Below, in pieces: positions 53,801 through 62,340 of a stretch of DNA of 64,000 nucleotides. The stretch comes from Asticcacaulis sp. AC402 (GTDB taxonomy: Bacteria > Pseudomonadota > Alphaproteobacteria > Caulobacterales > Caulobacteraceae), in NCBI RefSeq assembly GCF_000495835.1, contig NZ_AWGC01000012.1, positions 124,001 through 188,000 on the forward strand, written 5' to 3'. Positions within the stretch are counted from its first letter, which is position 1. Each line of letters begins with the position of its first letter. The position numbers and the translations under genes are program-made. Below the pieces are notes generated by a model. That model was not told the origin of the DNA. It searched no databases and saw only the letters and a program-made list of their open reading frames with translations.

Positions 53801-56669
53801 CAACGGCAACCTGGTGTTCGACGAATCCGATGTGGCGGTTGAATTCGCTGGAAATTCGCAGACGACGCTTTCGCAGGGCGACTTTGTCGCGGACACGTTT
53901 GTTGCTGTAGCGCTCAGCCAGGCCTCCGACATGTTTGTCGCAACGGACGGTGATGACCGGGTCTATGGCGTGAGTGGCCATGACACGCTCGATGGCGCGG
54001 CGGGCGACGATGAACTTTTGGGCGGATCAGGTCACGATCTTGTCACGGGCAATCCTGGCAATGACGTGCTCCATGGAGCTGACGGCGACGACACACTGGC
54101 CGGCGAGGATGACCGTGACACCCTCAATGGCGGCGACGGCGATGATGTGCTGGACGGCGGGTCGAATGACGATCTGCTGAAGGGCGGTAATGGCTCGGAT
54201 ACGGCAAGCTTTGTCAGCGCGCCGTTTGCTGTGCAGGTCGATCTCAGCATCAACGGGGCGCAACCTACCGGCGGCGGGGGCAGCGATGCACTCGAGAGTA
54301 TCGAGAACCTGACCGGGTCGGATTACAATGACAGCCTGACCGGCGACGGGGGCGATAATCGGCTCGACGGTGGCCTGGGCGACGACACCTTAAGTGGCGG
54401 CGACGGTAGGGATATCGCATCCTATGGCGCAGCGGGGGCGGCCGTCACGGTATCGCTGCTGCTGCAAAACCAGGCGCAGAACACCCTTGCCTTGGGCATG
54501 GACCATCTTGTCGGCATGGAGGGTCTGAGCGGCTCTGCCTACCACGACACCCTGACCGGTGACAGCGGAGGCAACTGGCTGGACGGCGGCGGCGGTGTTG
54601 ACCGACTGATCGGCAGCGGCGGCAACGACACCTATTACGTCGACAACCCCGCCGACAATGTCGTCGAAAACCACCTCGCGGGCATGGACCTTATTGTCTC
54701 ATCGATCAGCTATTCACTGGCCGGACGCGCGGTCGAGAGCCTGACCCTGACCGGCGAGGCCAACCTCAACGCCACGGGTAACGGCCTGGCCAACATCCTG
54801 ACCGGTAATGCCGGCGCCAATCTGCTCGATGGCGGCCTGGGCGCGGACACCTATGCCGGCGGACTGGGCGACGACACCTTCGCGGTCGACCATGTCCAGG
54901 ACCTGACCCAGGAAGTCGAAGCCGACGCTGGCATCGACACGGTTATCGCCTCGGTCAGCTACAAGTTGTTCGATACCGGAACGGAAGTGTTGACGCTTAC
55001 AGGCGCAGGTAATTTGAACGCGACGGGCAATGTCGCTGGCAATACCCTTATCGGGACGATCGGTAACAACCGGCTGGACGGCGGTGCAGGTGTTGACACG
55101 CTTTCGGGCGGGCTGGGCAACGATACCTATATCGTCGATGTCACGGGTGATGTGGTTGTGGAAGGTGCTGACAGCGGGATCGATATCGTCCAGTCAAGCG
55201 CGACCTGGACCCTGGCGGCCAATGTCGAAAACCTGTTCCTGACCGGTGTGGCTGCGGTCGACGGCTTTGGCAACGATCTGGGCAACCTCCTGTTCGGCAA
55301 CAGTGCGGTCAATACGCTGACGGGCGGGTTGGGTGATGACACCTATGTGGTCACTGACGGCGACCTGGTCGTTGAAGCGGCCGGCGCGGGTAAGGACACG
55401 GTCCAGTCCGGCCGGACCTGGACCCTGGCGGAAAACCTGGAGAACCTGACTCTGACGGGATCGGAGGCGGTTGACGGCTTCGGCAACGCGTTGAACAACT
55501 ACCTGTCCGGCAACACGGCGGTCAATGTGCTGACCGGCGGGCTGGGCGATGACAGCTACAAGGTCCACACCAGCAGCGATGTCGTGGTCGAAAACAGCGG
55601 CGAAGGTACCGACACTGTCTTTGCCATCGCCAACTTTACGCTTTCGGCCAATATCGAGAACCTGACCCTGATCGGCATCAACCATGTCACGGCGACGGGT
55701 AATGGGCTGAACAATGTGCTGATCGGCAATACCGGCATCAACACCCTGACCGGCGGGTTAGGCGATGACACCTACTACATTCAGAATGCGACGGACACGA
55801 TTATCGAGCAGCACCTGCAAGGGACTGACACGGTTTTTTCCAGCGTCAGCTATTCGCTGTTCGCCCGGGCGATCGAGACCCTGATCCTGCAGGGGACGGA
55901 AGCGCTGACGGCTACCGGCAACAGCCTGGCCAACAGCCTGACCGGCAATGCCGGCGACAATATCCTGATCGGTGGCGGCGGCAACGACACCTATACCGTC
56001 CAGAATTCCGGCGACAGCACGGTCGAGAACGCCAATGAGGGCATGGATACCGTGCTGTCGAGCATTAGCTGGACGCTGGGCAACAATGTCGAAAACCTGA
56101 CGCTGATCGGCATCAACCATGTCAACGCCACGGGCAATGCGCTAAACAACGTCCTGACGGGCAATGGCGGCATCAACACCCTGACCGGCGGTTTGGGCGA
56201 TGACACCTACTACGTCCAGAACGCCACCGACACGGTCGTCGAGCAGCACCTGCAGGGGACGGACCTTATCTATGCGACGGTGACCTATTCGCTCTTCGGA
56301 CGGGCGGTGGAGGCTCTGATCCTGACCGGCGCCGCCGACCTGAACGCCACGGGCAATAGTCTGGCCAACACCTTGACCGGCAATAGCGGGGCCAACACTC
56401 TGGACGGCCGGGCTGGCAACGATCTCCTGACCGGCGGCCTTGGCGCAGACGTCTTCCTGTTCGGGACAGCCAGCGGCACGGACATGGTTGGTGATTTCAG
56501 CGCGACGCAGAACGACACGATCAATGTCAATGCCCATACGGGTGGGGTTGCCAATGTCGCCCTGGTCACTCAGGTGGGAATGGATGTCGTGATCAACCTG
56601 GGCGGGGGCAACATCATCACCGTGTTAAGCGCCACCCAGACCGATGTGATAAGCCAAATGATCTGGTAA
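50826..56669 (+). CDS. Giant secreted alginate-lyase-like (PL7) protein with RTX repeats
   Basis: A 1947-residue protein without a Sec signal. Residues 5-240 are a PL7 lyase domain: YARCELREL (RxELR), VVIGQVHG (QxH) and YFKAGIY carry the family's catalytic Arg, Gln, His and Tyr, so beta-elimination of alginate or a similar uronate is predicted. The rest is RTX: dozens of GGxGxD nonapeptides (residues 255-615, 755-870, 1038-1250), two related non-repeat domains ending in DGNDDGQFSPGD and DGNGNLVFDESD calcium loops, and eleven about 70-residue repeats of the type DDTYYVQNATDTVVEQ...LTLTG...ATGN, eight of them contiguous at 1258-1870. Calcium-dependent type I secretion is inferred; no ABC exporter is in the window. 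Confidence 0.92.
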   Translation: MAVSFNSDHFDLTKWKLTVPVDRQGSTSGTAETIHDLTQYADPLYFYVSTDGAMIFSAPVDGATTPGSNYARCELRELIDGEPAAWQPRDGGTLTATLAVNRCPTLGDERLAKVVIGQVHGTSDELVRLYYDSGTVYFVNDRAGANNTETRFELRNAANQSCSIDIGEKFSYKIDVQGEWLTVEVYADDQTYSITTAVNSVWENDDLYFKAGIYLGANETTATGTGEVAFYGLDFGHAPGEGLEGLVSIAIPQASVDLSGGVNNDNLNGGIASDLLSGDGGNDIVNGNGGTDSLYGGDGDDWLNGGNEADSLWGGSGNDTYLVDHTDDRITENSDPDGGMDKVLATVTYTLADDVETLVLMGSGDIHATGNSQDNALFGNAGANRMEGGPGADTMRGGGGHDTYVVDAATDNVIELASSGKDLVISYVDLQLGDYVETLSLTGDAVSGVGNGLDNALTGNSGNNRLSGGMGVDSLDGGIGDDELDGGTGDDRLVGGQGDDSFAVDSRGDVVVEAAGQGSDTVFSAVSYELRNHVENLVLMGAADIDGTGNGLGNLIEGNVGHNALTGGSGVDRLSGGAGDDRLAGLGSDDVLDGGTGNNVLEGGAGNDRFVFEFHPGSESSPPAIDVITDFEGAGLPGGDLIHLPSLYDNRPLVLNLTEHAGPFADAPGIAATLLAPEFIGDHLIDVSWYQNVALSRVEVWVDGNDDGQFSPGDLLVCLNGASSLTTGDFVDNLLGWRGTALGDAQAFNDLPNLGFGGGGDDSLSGGLGRDALYGGDDNDQLNGDAGNDDLRGDAGDDTLSGGDDGDDLFDNSGFNSLNGGDGNDNLFGTGTLSGDTGDDVLASGWADGTQLFGGDGDDVLQVGTVSSSDGPFDGFQSATGGAGADLFYVTGWSPGWSQAQQIERVLDFNSAEGDRLGLFGISHGMTMGGEDGNPETPGPWGVAGATLLFRGQMDALNFAYGASLPGDDVGLGFVQAWYTHFGGAMYLVVDGNGNLVFDESDVAVEFAGNSQTTLSQGDFVADTFVAVALSQASDMFVATDGDDRVYGVSGHDTLDGAAGDDELLGGSGHDLVTGNPGNDVLHGADGDDTLAGEDDRDTLNGGDGDDVLDGGSNDDLLKGGNGSDTASFVSAPFAVQVDLSINGAQPTGGGGSDALESIENLTGSDYNDSLTGDGGDNRLDGGLGDDTLSGGDGRDIASYGAAGAAVTVSLLLQNQAQNTLALGMDHLVGMEGLSGSAYHDTLTGDSGGNWLDGGGGVDRLIGSGGNDTYYVDNPADNVVENHLAGMDLIVSSISYSLAGRAVESLTLTGEANLNATGNGLANILTGNAGANLLDGGLGADTYAGGLGDDTFAVDHVQDLTQEVEADAGIDTVIASVSYKLFDTGTEVLTLTGAGNLNATGNVAGNTLIGTIGNNRLDGGAGVDTLSGGLGNDTYIVDVTGDVVVEGADSGIDIVQSSATWTLAANVENLFLTGVAAVDGFGNDLGNLLFGNSAVNTLTGGLGDDTYVVTDGDLVVEAAGAGKDTVQSGRTWTLAENLENLTLTGSEAVDGFGNALNNYLSGNTAVNVLTGGLGDDSYKVHTSSDVVVENSGEGTDTVFAIANFTLSANIENLTLIGINHVTATGNGLNNVLIGNTGINTLTGGLGDDTYYIQNATDTIIEQHLQGTDTVFSSVSYSLFARAIETLILQGTEALTATGNSLANSLTGNAGDNILIGGGGNDTYTVQNSGDSTVENANEGMDTVLSSISWTLGNNVENLTLIGINHVNATGNALNNVLTGNGGINTLTGGLGDDTYYVQNATDTVVEQHLQGTDLIYATVTYSLFGRAVEALILTGAADLNATGNSLANTLTGNSGANTLDGRAGNDLLTGGLGADVFLFGTASGTDMVGDFSATQNDTINVNAHTGGVANVALVTQVGMDVVINLGGGNIITVLSATQTDVISQMIW

Positions 56670-56708
56670 CGCTGCGCTGCCATGGATCAAATTCAAGGAA
56701 ACCTATAG

Positions 56709-57263
56709 TCAGCCAAATGGATTGTTGTTTGCGGCGAGATAGGCCGTTTCTTCCGGCGTGGAGTCGCGGTCGAGGACGGAATTACGATGGGGAAATCGGC
56801 CGAACTGCTCCACGATAGCGCAATGGCCCGTCGCAAAAGCTAGCAGTTCATCGGCCCCGGCTTTCAGCGCCGTGAACTGCGCGACGCACAGACGTTGAAG
56901 GGTCGCGTCCTCGGCATGCATCAGCGGCATGTAGAAGAAATGGCGCTCGGCGAAGGTGAGGACCTTGTCCATTTCACGCGCGATGCCGTCGAGAGCCAGT
57001 TCCTGCGCCTTATCGTCGACGGCGTAGGACTCCGGCGAGCCACGGTGAATGTGCCGGGAGAATTGGTCGAGCACCAGGATCAGCGCCAGCCGGCCCCGTG
57101 GGGTTTGCGCCCAGTCATCGTATTGGCCCTGGCGAGCGGCCGCCAAAAGGTCGCCGAAGCGACGGCGCACCTCGTCGTCGAGGTCCGCTCCGCCGCGGAA
57201 CCAGTCGTCCGGCGTCAGGTGTCTGAACCAGAAGTCAATAACCGAAGTCTGTTCGTTGGTCAT
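56709..57263 (-). CDS. DUF924 family protein
   Basis: A 184-residue TPR-like helical protein: VIDFWFRHLTPDDWFRGGAD, GRLALILVLDQFSRHIHRGS, FYMPLMHAEDATLQRL and FGRFPHRNSVLDRDSTPEE are the DUF924 signature blocks. The family has no established function. GGAGG eight bases before ATG 57263. It is convergent with the RTX gene (40 bp apart). Confidence 0.92.
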   Translation of the reverse strand: MTNEQTSVIDFWFRHLTPDDWFRGGADLDDEVRRRFGDLLAAARQGQYDDWAQTPRGRLALILVLDQFSRHIHRGSPESYAVDDKAQELALDGIAREMDKVLTFAERHFFYMPLMHAEDATLQRLCVAQFTALKAGADELLAFATGHCAIVEQFGRFPHRNSVLDRDSTPEETAYLAANNNPFG

Positions 57264-57304
57264 GGTGGTACCTCCATTCGTGCCAAAAACTGACATAATT
57301 CAGA

Positions 57305-57450
57305 CGGATCATCCATGCCAATCACGGTGTCGGCAGCAGGGGAAAGTAAAAGGACCCCTCCGTCTCGACGCGGTCGCCCCATGGCGGCTCCGTTGCTCGC
57401 TATGGCAAAGGGCCGCCCCACTCCCCATTGAAGAAATGGGGACGAGAAGG
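57305..57450. repeat. Dispersed GC-rich repeat fragments in a leader
   Basis: The region before the M15 peptidase contains CCCCTCCGTCTCGACGCGGT, GGCGGCTCCGTTGCTCGC and a hairpin CCCCATTGAAGAAATGGGG (57424-57442). These resemble intergenic palindromic repeats common in Caulobacterales and the module embedded at 17480-17556. Confidence 0.45.
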
Positions 57451-57457
57451 AAGATTA

Positions 57458-58069
57458 ATGAAGCGTCTTATCATCGCCATAGCGGGCTGTTTGGTCGGGT
57501 TGTCAGCCAGCGCTGCGGCGACGCCGGAGGGCGATGTTTCCGAAGCCGCCTACCAGGCTTGGGTGACGGATAACCGAATGGCGGCGCAGGTGCAGGCGTT
57601 TGAAGCACATCTCGCCAGCAACGGAGTCGCGGGTGTTTTGCCGACCTATCAGATCTTACGGACCTCTTCGCGTTGGCAGGCATGCAAGGCAACGGCGTTT
57701 GAGCTGCCGCCTAGGGAACTGTGGCCCAATGTCTTACCCGTGCTGCGTTATATCCGGACCGAGGTTGAGCCGAGGATCGGCAGGGTTCAGGCCGTGTCCG
57801 GTTATCGCAATCCGGAGCTCAATGGGTGTTCCGGTGGCGCGAAGCAAAGTGCGCATCGCAATTACTTCGCGCTGGATCTGGTGCCGGAAGCTGGACTCTC
57901 GCGGGGTGAACTGATCAAGGAGATGTGCCAGGTTCATCGCGACAAAGGACAGAAAGGGCGTATCGGGCTGGGGTTTTACAGCGGCGTGCGTTTTCATCTC
58001 GACAGCAAGCGGTATCGGACCTGGGGTGCAGATGGAACGGGCGCGACATCGCCGTGCAACGGGGCGTGA
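57458..58069 (+). CDS. Exported M15-type peptidase (D-Ala-D-Ala carboxypeptidase-like)
   Basis: A 203-residue protein with signal peptide (KRLIIAIAGCLVGLSASAAA). The M15_3 core is VSGYRNPELNGCSGGAKQSA, HRNYFALDLVP (His and Asp zinc ligands of the SxHxxGxAxD motif) and VRFHLDSKRYRTWG (second His). It probably trims peptidoglycan peptides. The usual Gly of the motif is replaced (HRNYFALD), but ligands are kept. AAGGAAG precedes the ATG. Confidence 0.85.
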   Translation: MKRLIIAIAGCLVGLSASAAATPEGDVSEAAYQAWVTDNRMAAQVQAFEAHLASNGVAGVLPTYQILRTSSRWQACKATAFELPPRELWPNVLPVLRYIRTEVEPRIGRVQAVSGYRNPELNGCSGGAKQSAHRNYFALDLVPEAGLSRGELIKEMCQVHRDKGQKGRIGLGFYSGVRFHLDSKRYRTWGADGTGATSPCNGA

Positions 58070-58133
58070 TGGTTTCCGCGGGTTCGGATTTGGAGGTCAG
58101 GCTCGGAGAGGGCAGCGTGCGCTGGTCCTTCAG

Positions 58134-58215
58134 CGAAGCCCCTCACCCGATCGCCCACGCTTCGCTTGGCTCTCGTCCTCTCCCCTCAAAGCGGTGGGGA
58201 GAGGGAAGACCGTAG
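58134..58215. repeat. Dispersed GC-rich repeat
   Basis: A run of inverted modules (GCGAAGCCCC, CCACGCTTCGCTTGG, CCTCTCCCCTCAAAGCGGTGG with GGAGAGGG) between convergent genes. It likely belongs to the same family as 17480-17556 and 57340-57445 and may also end transcription. Confidence 0.5.
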
Positions 58216-58231
58216 GATTCCAAAGTTTCGG

Positions 58232-59206
58232 CTAGGCTTTCGGCTTCAGCAGGCCGTGCATGGCCAGCCAGCGGACATAGGCGTCGAACCAGCCGGTGCT
58301 TGTGGTTTCCTTCGCATACATGCCAAAGCCATGGCCGCCTTGTTCGTAAAGGTGGAACTCGACCGGGCGCCGGGCAGCACGCCAACTGTCGATAAGCCCG
58401 TAACCGCTGTTGGCGAAAAAGGGATCGTCGGCGGCAAGCGCAACAAACAGAGGCGGCGCGTCGGCCGGCACCGTCACAGGTGCCAGCGGGCCATAGATAT
58501 CGGCTATAAAGGCGGGCTTCGCCTCCTGGCCGGCCAGGGTTGTCGCGATGGTGAGCATCGCGCCAGCCGAAAAGCCGATCATGCCGATGCGGTCGGGATC
58601 GACATGCCATTCCGCGGCACGGGCGCGGACCAGGGCAAAGGCTGCGCGCGCATCGTCGATCTGCGGCGTAAGACCGGCGACGGCCTCTTGTGGCGTCGCA
58701 CGCGGCGGCCGCGCGGCGCCGGAAAACATCTCGCGCATCGAGGCTTCGAAACCTGGCATATCCTCCGGTGTCGGATTGAGACGGTATTTCAGCACGAAGG
58801 CCGCCACGCCTTTCTCAGCCAGGGCCCGGGCGACATCCCAGCCCTCGTTCTCCATAGACAGCGTGCGAAAGCCACCACCGGGTGCAACGATCACCGCGGC
58901 GCCCGTCGCCTTGGCCGGATCAGGCAGGAACGGCGTCAGGGTGGCGACCGTAACGTTGCGCGCGAAGACGCTGTTATACTGGCTGTGCCAGGATTCGGCA
59001 GCGGTCGCGCCCGGCAAGGGCCCGGTGCCCAGCATAATGGCGTTAGGTTGCTCGGGAATTGCAATCGGCGTCATAGTGTCGTTCAGCGCCAGGGCCGGCG
59101 AGGCGAGCGCGCAAGCCACGGCCAGTGCTACAGCGGCCGTCGCGGTGCGAAACAGGCGGGCAATGGGGACAAACCTATCCCCGCAGATTTGCGTTATCAT
59201 GGTCAT
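58232..59206 (-). CDS. Exported alpha/beta-hydrolase, carbohydrate-esterase-like
   Basis: A 324-residue protein with signal peptide (TAAVALAVACALASPALALN). Catalytic triad: Ser in IGMIGFSAGAML, Asp in ALAADDPFFANS, His in YEQGGHGFGMY; IVAPGGGF is the oxyanion-hole motif. It resembles bacterial acetyl-xylan/feruloyl esterases (BD-FAE type). It diverges from the propeller protein with a LacI-type operator, consistent with polysaccharide use. ATG 59206 has GAAGGGAAG upstream. Confidence 0.88.
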   Translation of the reverse strand: MTMITQICGDRFVPIARLFRTATAAVALAVACALASPALALNDTMTPIAIPEQPNAIMLGTGPLPGATAAESWHSQYNSVFARNVTVATLTPFLPDPAKATGAAVIVAPGGGFRTLSMENEGWDVARALAEKGVAAFVLKYRLNPTPEDMPGFEASMREMFSGAARPPRATPQEAVAGLTPQIDDARAAFALVRARAAEWHVDPDRIGMIGFSAGAMLTIATTLAGQEAKPAFIADIYGPLAPVTVPADAPPLFVALAADDPFFANSGYGLIDSWRAARRPVEFHLYEQGGHGFGMYAKETTSTGWFDAYVRWLAMHGLLKPKA

Positions 59207-59603
59207 CTTCCCTTCACGTTTTTCTCTCACTGCGACGCCGCAGTGGCGCCGGAACCGGCAACGTTTCGTCCGACAATTACACAGTATTCGTGGGATGGCA
59301 ATTGAAAATGTGAGCGGTACCATAAGGGCGGTTCGATTCCCAGCTACCGACAAATTATAGCAAATTTAAGTGTTTATATGCTCGTTCATGTGCCGGCACG
59401 GCACTGCGTGTCGGCCCGCCGCAGGGTTGCAGTTTCAACAGTGCGCGGCGGCCAGTCTATTCGGCTGACCGCCCCCGCTTCCTTTCATTTTGGTCGCATT
59501 CGCTCGCGCCCTTTCCTCATGTCGCCAGATCTGTTAACCTTCGTAATCGATTACAATAGCCGCGGCGTAGCATGATCGTGGCACGATGTGGGAGAAGACC
59601 TTC
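59207..59603. promoter_or_regulatory. Divergent promoter region of the esterase and propeller genes
   Basis: About 400 bp. It includes the palindromic operator at 59543-59554. A tRNA-like string GGTTCGATTCCCAGCTACCG at 59331-59350 lacks a matching acceptor and anticodon arm and is not called as tRNA. Confidence 0.4.
59543..59554. promoter_or_regulatory. LacI-family operator
   Basis: The perfect 12-bp palindrome GTAATCGATTAC fits the LacI-family consensus (GTAAnCGnTTAC with central CG). It lies 49 bp upstream of the propeller gene's ATG. No LacI regulator gene is in the window. Confidence 0.7.
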
Positions 59604-61103
59604 ATGAAGTTCCATGCCCTGGCGGCAACGGCTGCCTTTGCCCTGTTTGCCACGCAAGCCATCGCCGGAGACACCCTCGGCGTCTTCGAAAAACACGTCG
59701 ATGTCGGTGCCACCGCCCTTCCCGGCCAGGCCAGTTTCAAAGAAGGTGCCTACAGGCTGACCGCCAGTGGCGCCAACATCTGGGGCGCAGCCGACGCCTT
59801 CCTCTTCGCCGCCAATACCGTCTTAGGTGACGTGGTTATCGCCGCCGACATTGCCTTCGAAGGCCAGGGCGTCGATCCCCACCGCAAGGCCGGGATCATG
59901 CTGCGCCAGACCCTGGATGCTGGCAGCCCCTATATCGACATCATGGTCCATGGCGACGGGCTGGTGTCGTTGCAATACCGCGAGACCCAGGGTGGCGAGA
60001 CCCATCAGGTTGTCGCTACCCGGGGTGGCGCCAAGCGGGTGAAACTGGAGTACCAGAACGGTTATGGCTGGATGTCGCTTTCAGACGCCGACGGTGAGAT
60101 GCGCTATGTCGGCGGCGGGGTGCGCTTGCCGTTAAGTGGGGCATATCTGGCCGGGCTGGCCCTGAGTTCGCACAATAATTCGGTCGCCGAGACGGCCGTG
60201 TTTTCGAATGTCGAGTTGAGCGCCCTGCCCGCCCGCGCCACGCCGACACCACAGACGAAAACCGAAAGCACTCTGGAAGTGCTCGATATCAGCAGCCGTA
60301 ACCGCACCATCGTCTGGCACACCAAGGACCTGATCGAGGCGCCAAACTGGTCGCGCGACGGCACTACCTTGCTGTTCAATGCCAAGGGGCATCTGTTCAC
60401 GATTCCCGTCTCCGGCGGCATGCCGACACAGGTGAACACCGGCACGCTGAACAGAATGAACAATGACCACGGCTATTCGCCGGACGGCAAGTGGATCGTG
60501 GTCAGTGACCAAACCCATCCCGACAACCAGTCGCGCATCCATATCCTGCCGGCCGCGGGCGGTGAGCCAAGACTGATCACGCCGAACGCGCCGTCCTACT
60601 GGCACGGCTGGTCGCCGGACGGAAAGACCCTGGCCTACATCGCCAGTCGTGGCGGCGACTACGACGTCTACACGATTCCTGTCGAAGGCGGGGTCGAAAC
60701 GCAACTTACCACTTCACCGGGGCTGGACGACGGTTCGGACTATTCGCCCGACGGTGAGTGGATCTATTTCAACTCGGTCCGCAGCGGCAATATGAAGTTG
60801 TGGCGGATGAAGCCCGATGGCAGCGGCGCGCAACAGCTGACATTTGAGGAGGGCACACGCGACTGGTTCCCGCATCCGTCGCCGGACGGCAAATGGATCG
60901 CCTTTATCTCGTTCGGCACCGATGTCGCAGTGGGCGATCACCCGGCCAACAAGGATGTAAGCTTACGGCTTATGCCGGCGACGGGCGGAGCGCCGGTCGT
61001 GCTGACGAGGCTGTTTGGCGGCCAGGGCACGATCAATGTGCCATCGTGGTCCCCCGACAGCACCCAGATCGCCTTCGTCAGCTACCGGCCAGCGGGTGAT
61101 TGA
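59604..61103 (+). CDS. Exported TolB-like beta-propeller protein with N-terminal DUF1349-like domain
   Basis: A 499-residue protein with signal peptide (KFHALAATAAFALFATQAIA). Residues about 25-210 resemble a concanavalin-like DUF1349 domain (IAADIAFEGQGVDPHRKAGI). The rest has at least five PD40 propeller blades (YSPDGKWIVVSDQTHPDN, WSPDGKTLAYIASRGGDYDV, YSPDGEWIYFNSVRSGN, PSPDGKWIAFISFGTD, WSPDSTQIAFVSYRP). Related proteins bind oligosaccharides or act as TolB-like accessory proteins in polysaccharide loci. GGAGAAG before ATG 59604 favours this start. Confidence 0.87.
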   Translation: MKFHALAATAAFALFATQAIAGDTLGVFEKHVDVGATALPGQASFKEGAYRLTASGANIWGAADAFLFAANTVLGDVVIAADIAFEGQGVDPHRKAGIMLRQTLDAGSPYIDIMVHGDGLVSLQYRETQGGETHQVVATRGGAKRVKLEYQNGYGWMSLSDADGEMRYVGGGVRLPLSGAYLAGLALSSHNNSVAETAVFSNVELSALPARATPTPQTKTESTLEVLDISSRNRTIVWHTKDLIEAPNWSRDGTTLLFNAKGHLFTIPVSGGMPTQVNTGTLNRMNNDHGYSPDGKWIVVSDQTHPDNQSRIHILPAAGGEPRLITPNAPSYWHGWSPDGKTLAYIASRGGDYDVYTIPVEGGVETQLTTSPGLDDGSDYSPDGEWIYFNSVRSGNMKLWRMKPDGSGAQQLTFEEGTRDWFPHPSPDGKWIAFISFGTDVAVGDHPANKDVSLRLMPATGGAPVVLTRLFGGQGTINVPSWSPDSTQIAFVSYRPAGD

Positions 61104-61153
61104 CTTCAGCCGACACACGGGGTTTAGCTTACTTTTTTGGGGGGATCTGACTT

Positions 61154-62152
61154 GTGCGCCGTTTTCTGACTCTTACCGCCTGTTTTGCGGCCTTGGTGGC
61201 CGGTCCGGCTATCGCCCAGACAGATGCTTCCGATCCCAACTATCATGAATTGCTGCTCAATATCGGCGAAAGCGGTCGGATGGTCCAGACTGCGAAAATC
61301 ACACGCAACAGCACCAGAAAGGACCTGACCGAGACACGGATTACCGAGGAAGTAGCCACTCTGGACTACGCCCTCCAGGATGACGGCGGCTATGCCATCA
61401 CCCGGAAAGTCACGCAGTTCAAAAGCTCCGACGGCGATCGGTTACCCCAGACGATGAGCGAACGGAGCAGTGCCGCGCTCGCCAAAGCGGCGAGCGACAT
61501 GACTGTAAGCTTTACAACAGACGAAAACTTGCGTCCCGTCCGCATCGAAAATTGGCCGGCGTTCAAGGATTTTGTTTACGAAGTCTTCGCATCCGCCGCC
61601 GTCATTCCCGAGGAAAAAGCTAGCATGCGCGCCTTCGCCGATAGCGTTTTCGGACAAATGACAGATGAATCTGCCGCTCCGCTTTTCCTCGCCAATGAGG
61701 CCTATCTGGCCGTGCCTCGAAACACGGCCCTGGTGTTGAACGAGCCGATCTCCTGGGACAGTCAGATTTCCATCCCGATCGGCAATGCCACCCTCGATGC
61801 CCGGGAAGTCATCGTGTTGACAGAATGGCGAGAGGCGACAAATACAGCCCGCCTGACCTACGATTATGCGCCCACGAGCGACTCCATGAGGGCCTTTCTG
61901 GCGGGTTTTTTGCCCCGCTTCATACAATTACTTAACCTGACAGACACGGCCCGCACCGAAATCGAACAACAGCTAGCCGCAGGAATGGAGTCAAGCCTCG
62001 TCGATATCAGTACGCACTGCGATTATAGTATGGCGATCGACACTGGCATCGTGAAGGAAGCGACCTGCGTCAAAACGGTTGCCTTCGCCTTCGGCCCGGA
62101 GAGCCGGAAGAAAGTCGACCTTTACGAGTTCAGCGAAATCCTTGCACAGTAA
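61154..62152 (+). CDS. Exported protein of unknown function
   Basis: A 332-residue protein from a GTG start with GGGGGG upstream and a signal peptide (RRFLTLTACFAALVAGPAIAQ). The mature part has alternating strands and two helices (MRAFLAGFLPRFIQLLNLTD), with two Cys near the C-terminus (THCDYS, EATCVK) likely to form a disulphide. I recognise no family. It lies 50 bp after the propeller gene in the same direction. Confidence 0.7.
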   Translation: MRRFLTLTACFAALVAGPAIAQTDASDPNYHELLLNIGESGRMVQTAKITRNSTRKDLTETRITEEVATLDYALQDDGGYAITRKVTQFKSSDGDRLPQTMSERSSAALAKAASDMTVSFTTDENLRPVRIENWPAFKDFVYEVFASAAVIPEEKASMRAFADSVFGQMTDESAAPLFLANEAYLAVPRNTALVLNEPISWDSQISIPIGNATLDAREVIVLTEWREATNTARLTYDYAPTSDSMRAFLAGFLPRFIQLLNLTDTARTEIEQQLAAGMESSLVDISTHCDYSMAIDTGIVKEATCVKTVAFAFGPESRKKVDLYEFSEILAQ

Positions 62153-62340
62153 AGGCTTTCAACCGGTTGCGAATTTTTCTTACCTTTTATCGCGATACGA
62201 CCTATAGGTAGTGCTGGCGAAATGCCCGTCGGGACAGGAATGGCCTGACGAATCCGCCAAAGAACCCAGCAGGCGCAGACCTGCAAAACGATAATAACCC
62301 CCGCAAGGGGGCGCAAAGACGTCCCCAGGAGGGGGTTTAC

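Noticed and set aside
50826-56669. CRISPR-like or satellite array
   Set aside because: The repetitive DNA is one continuous coding frame for GGxGxD and 70-residue protein repeats.
59314-59350. tRNA-like 3' half (GGTTCGATTCCCAGCTACCG)
   Set aside because: No acceptor, D or anticodon arm matches around it, so the resemblance to a T loop is probably chance.
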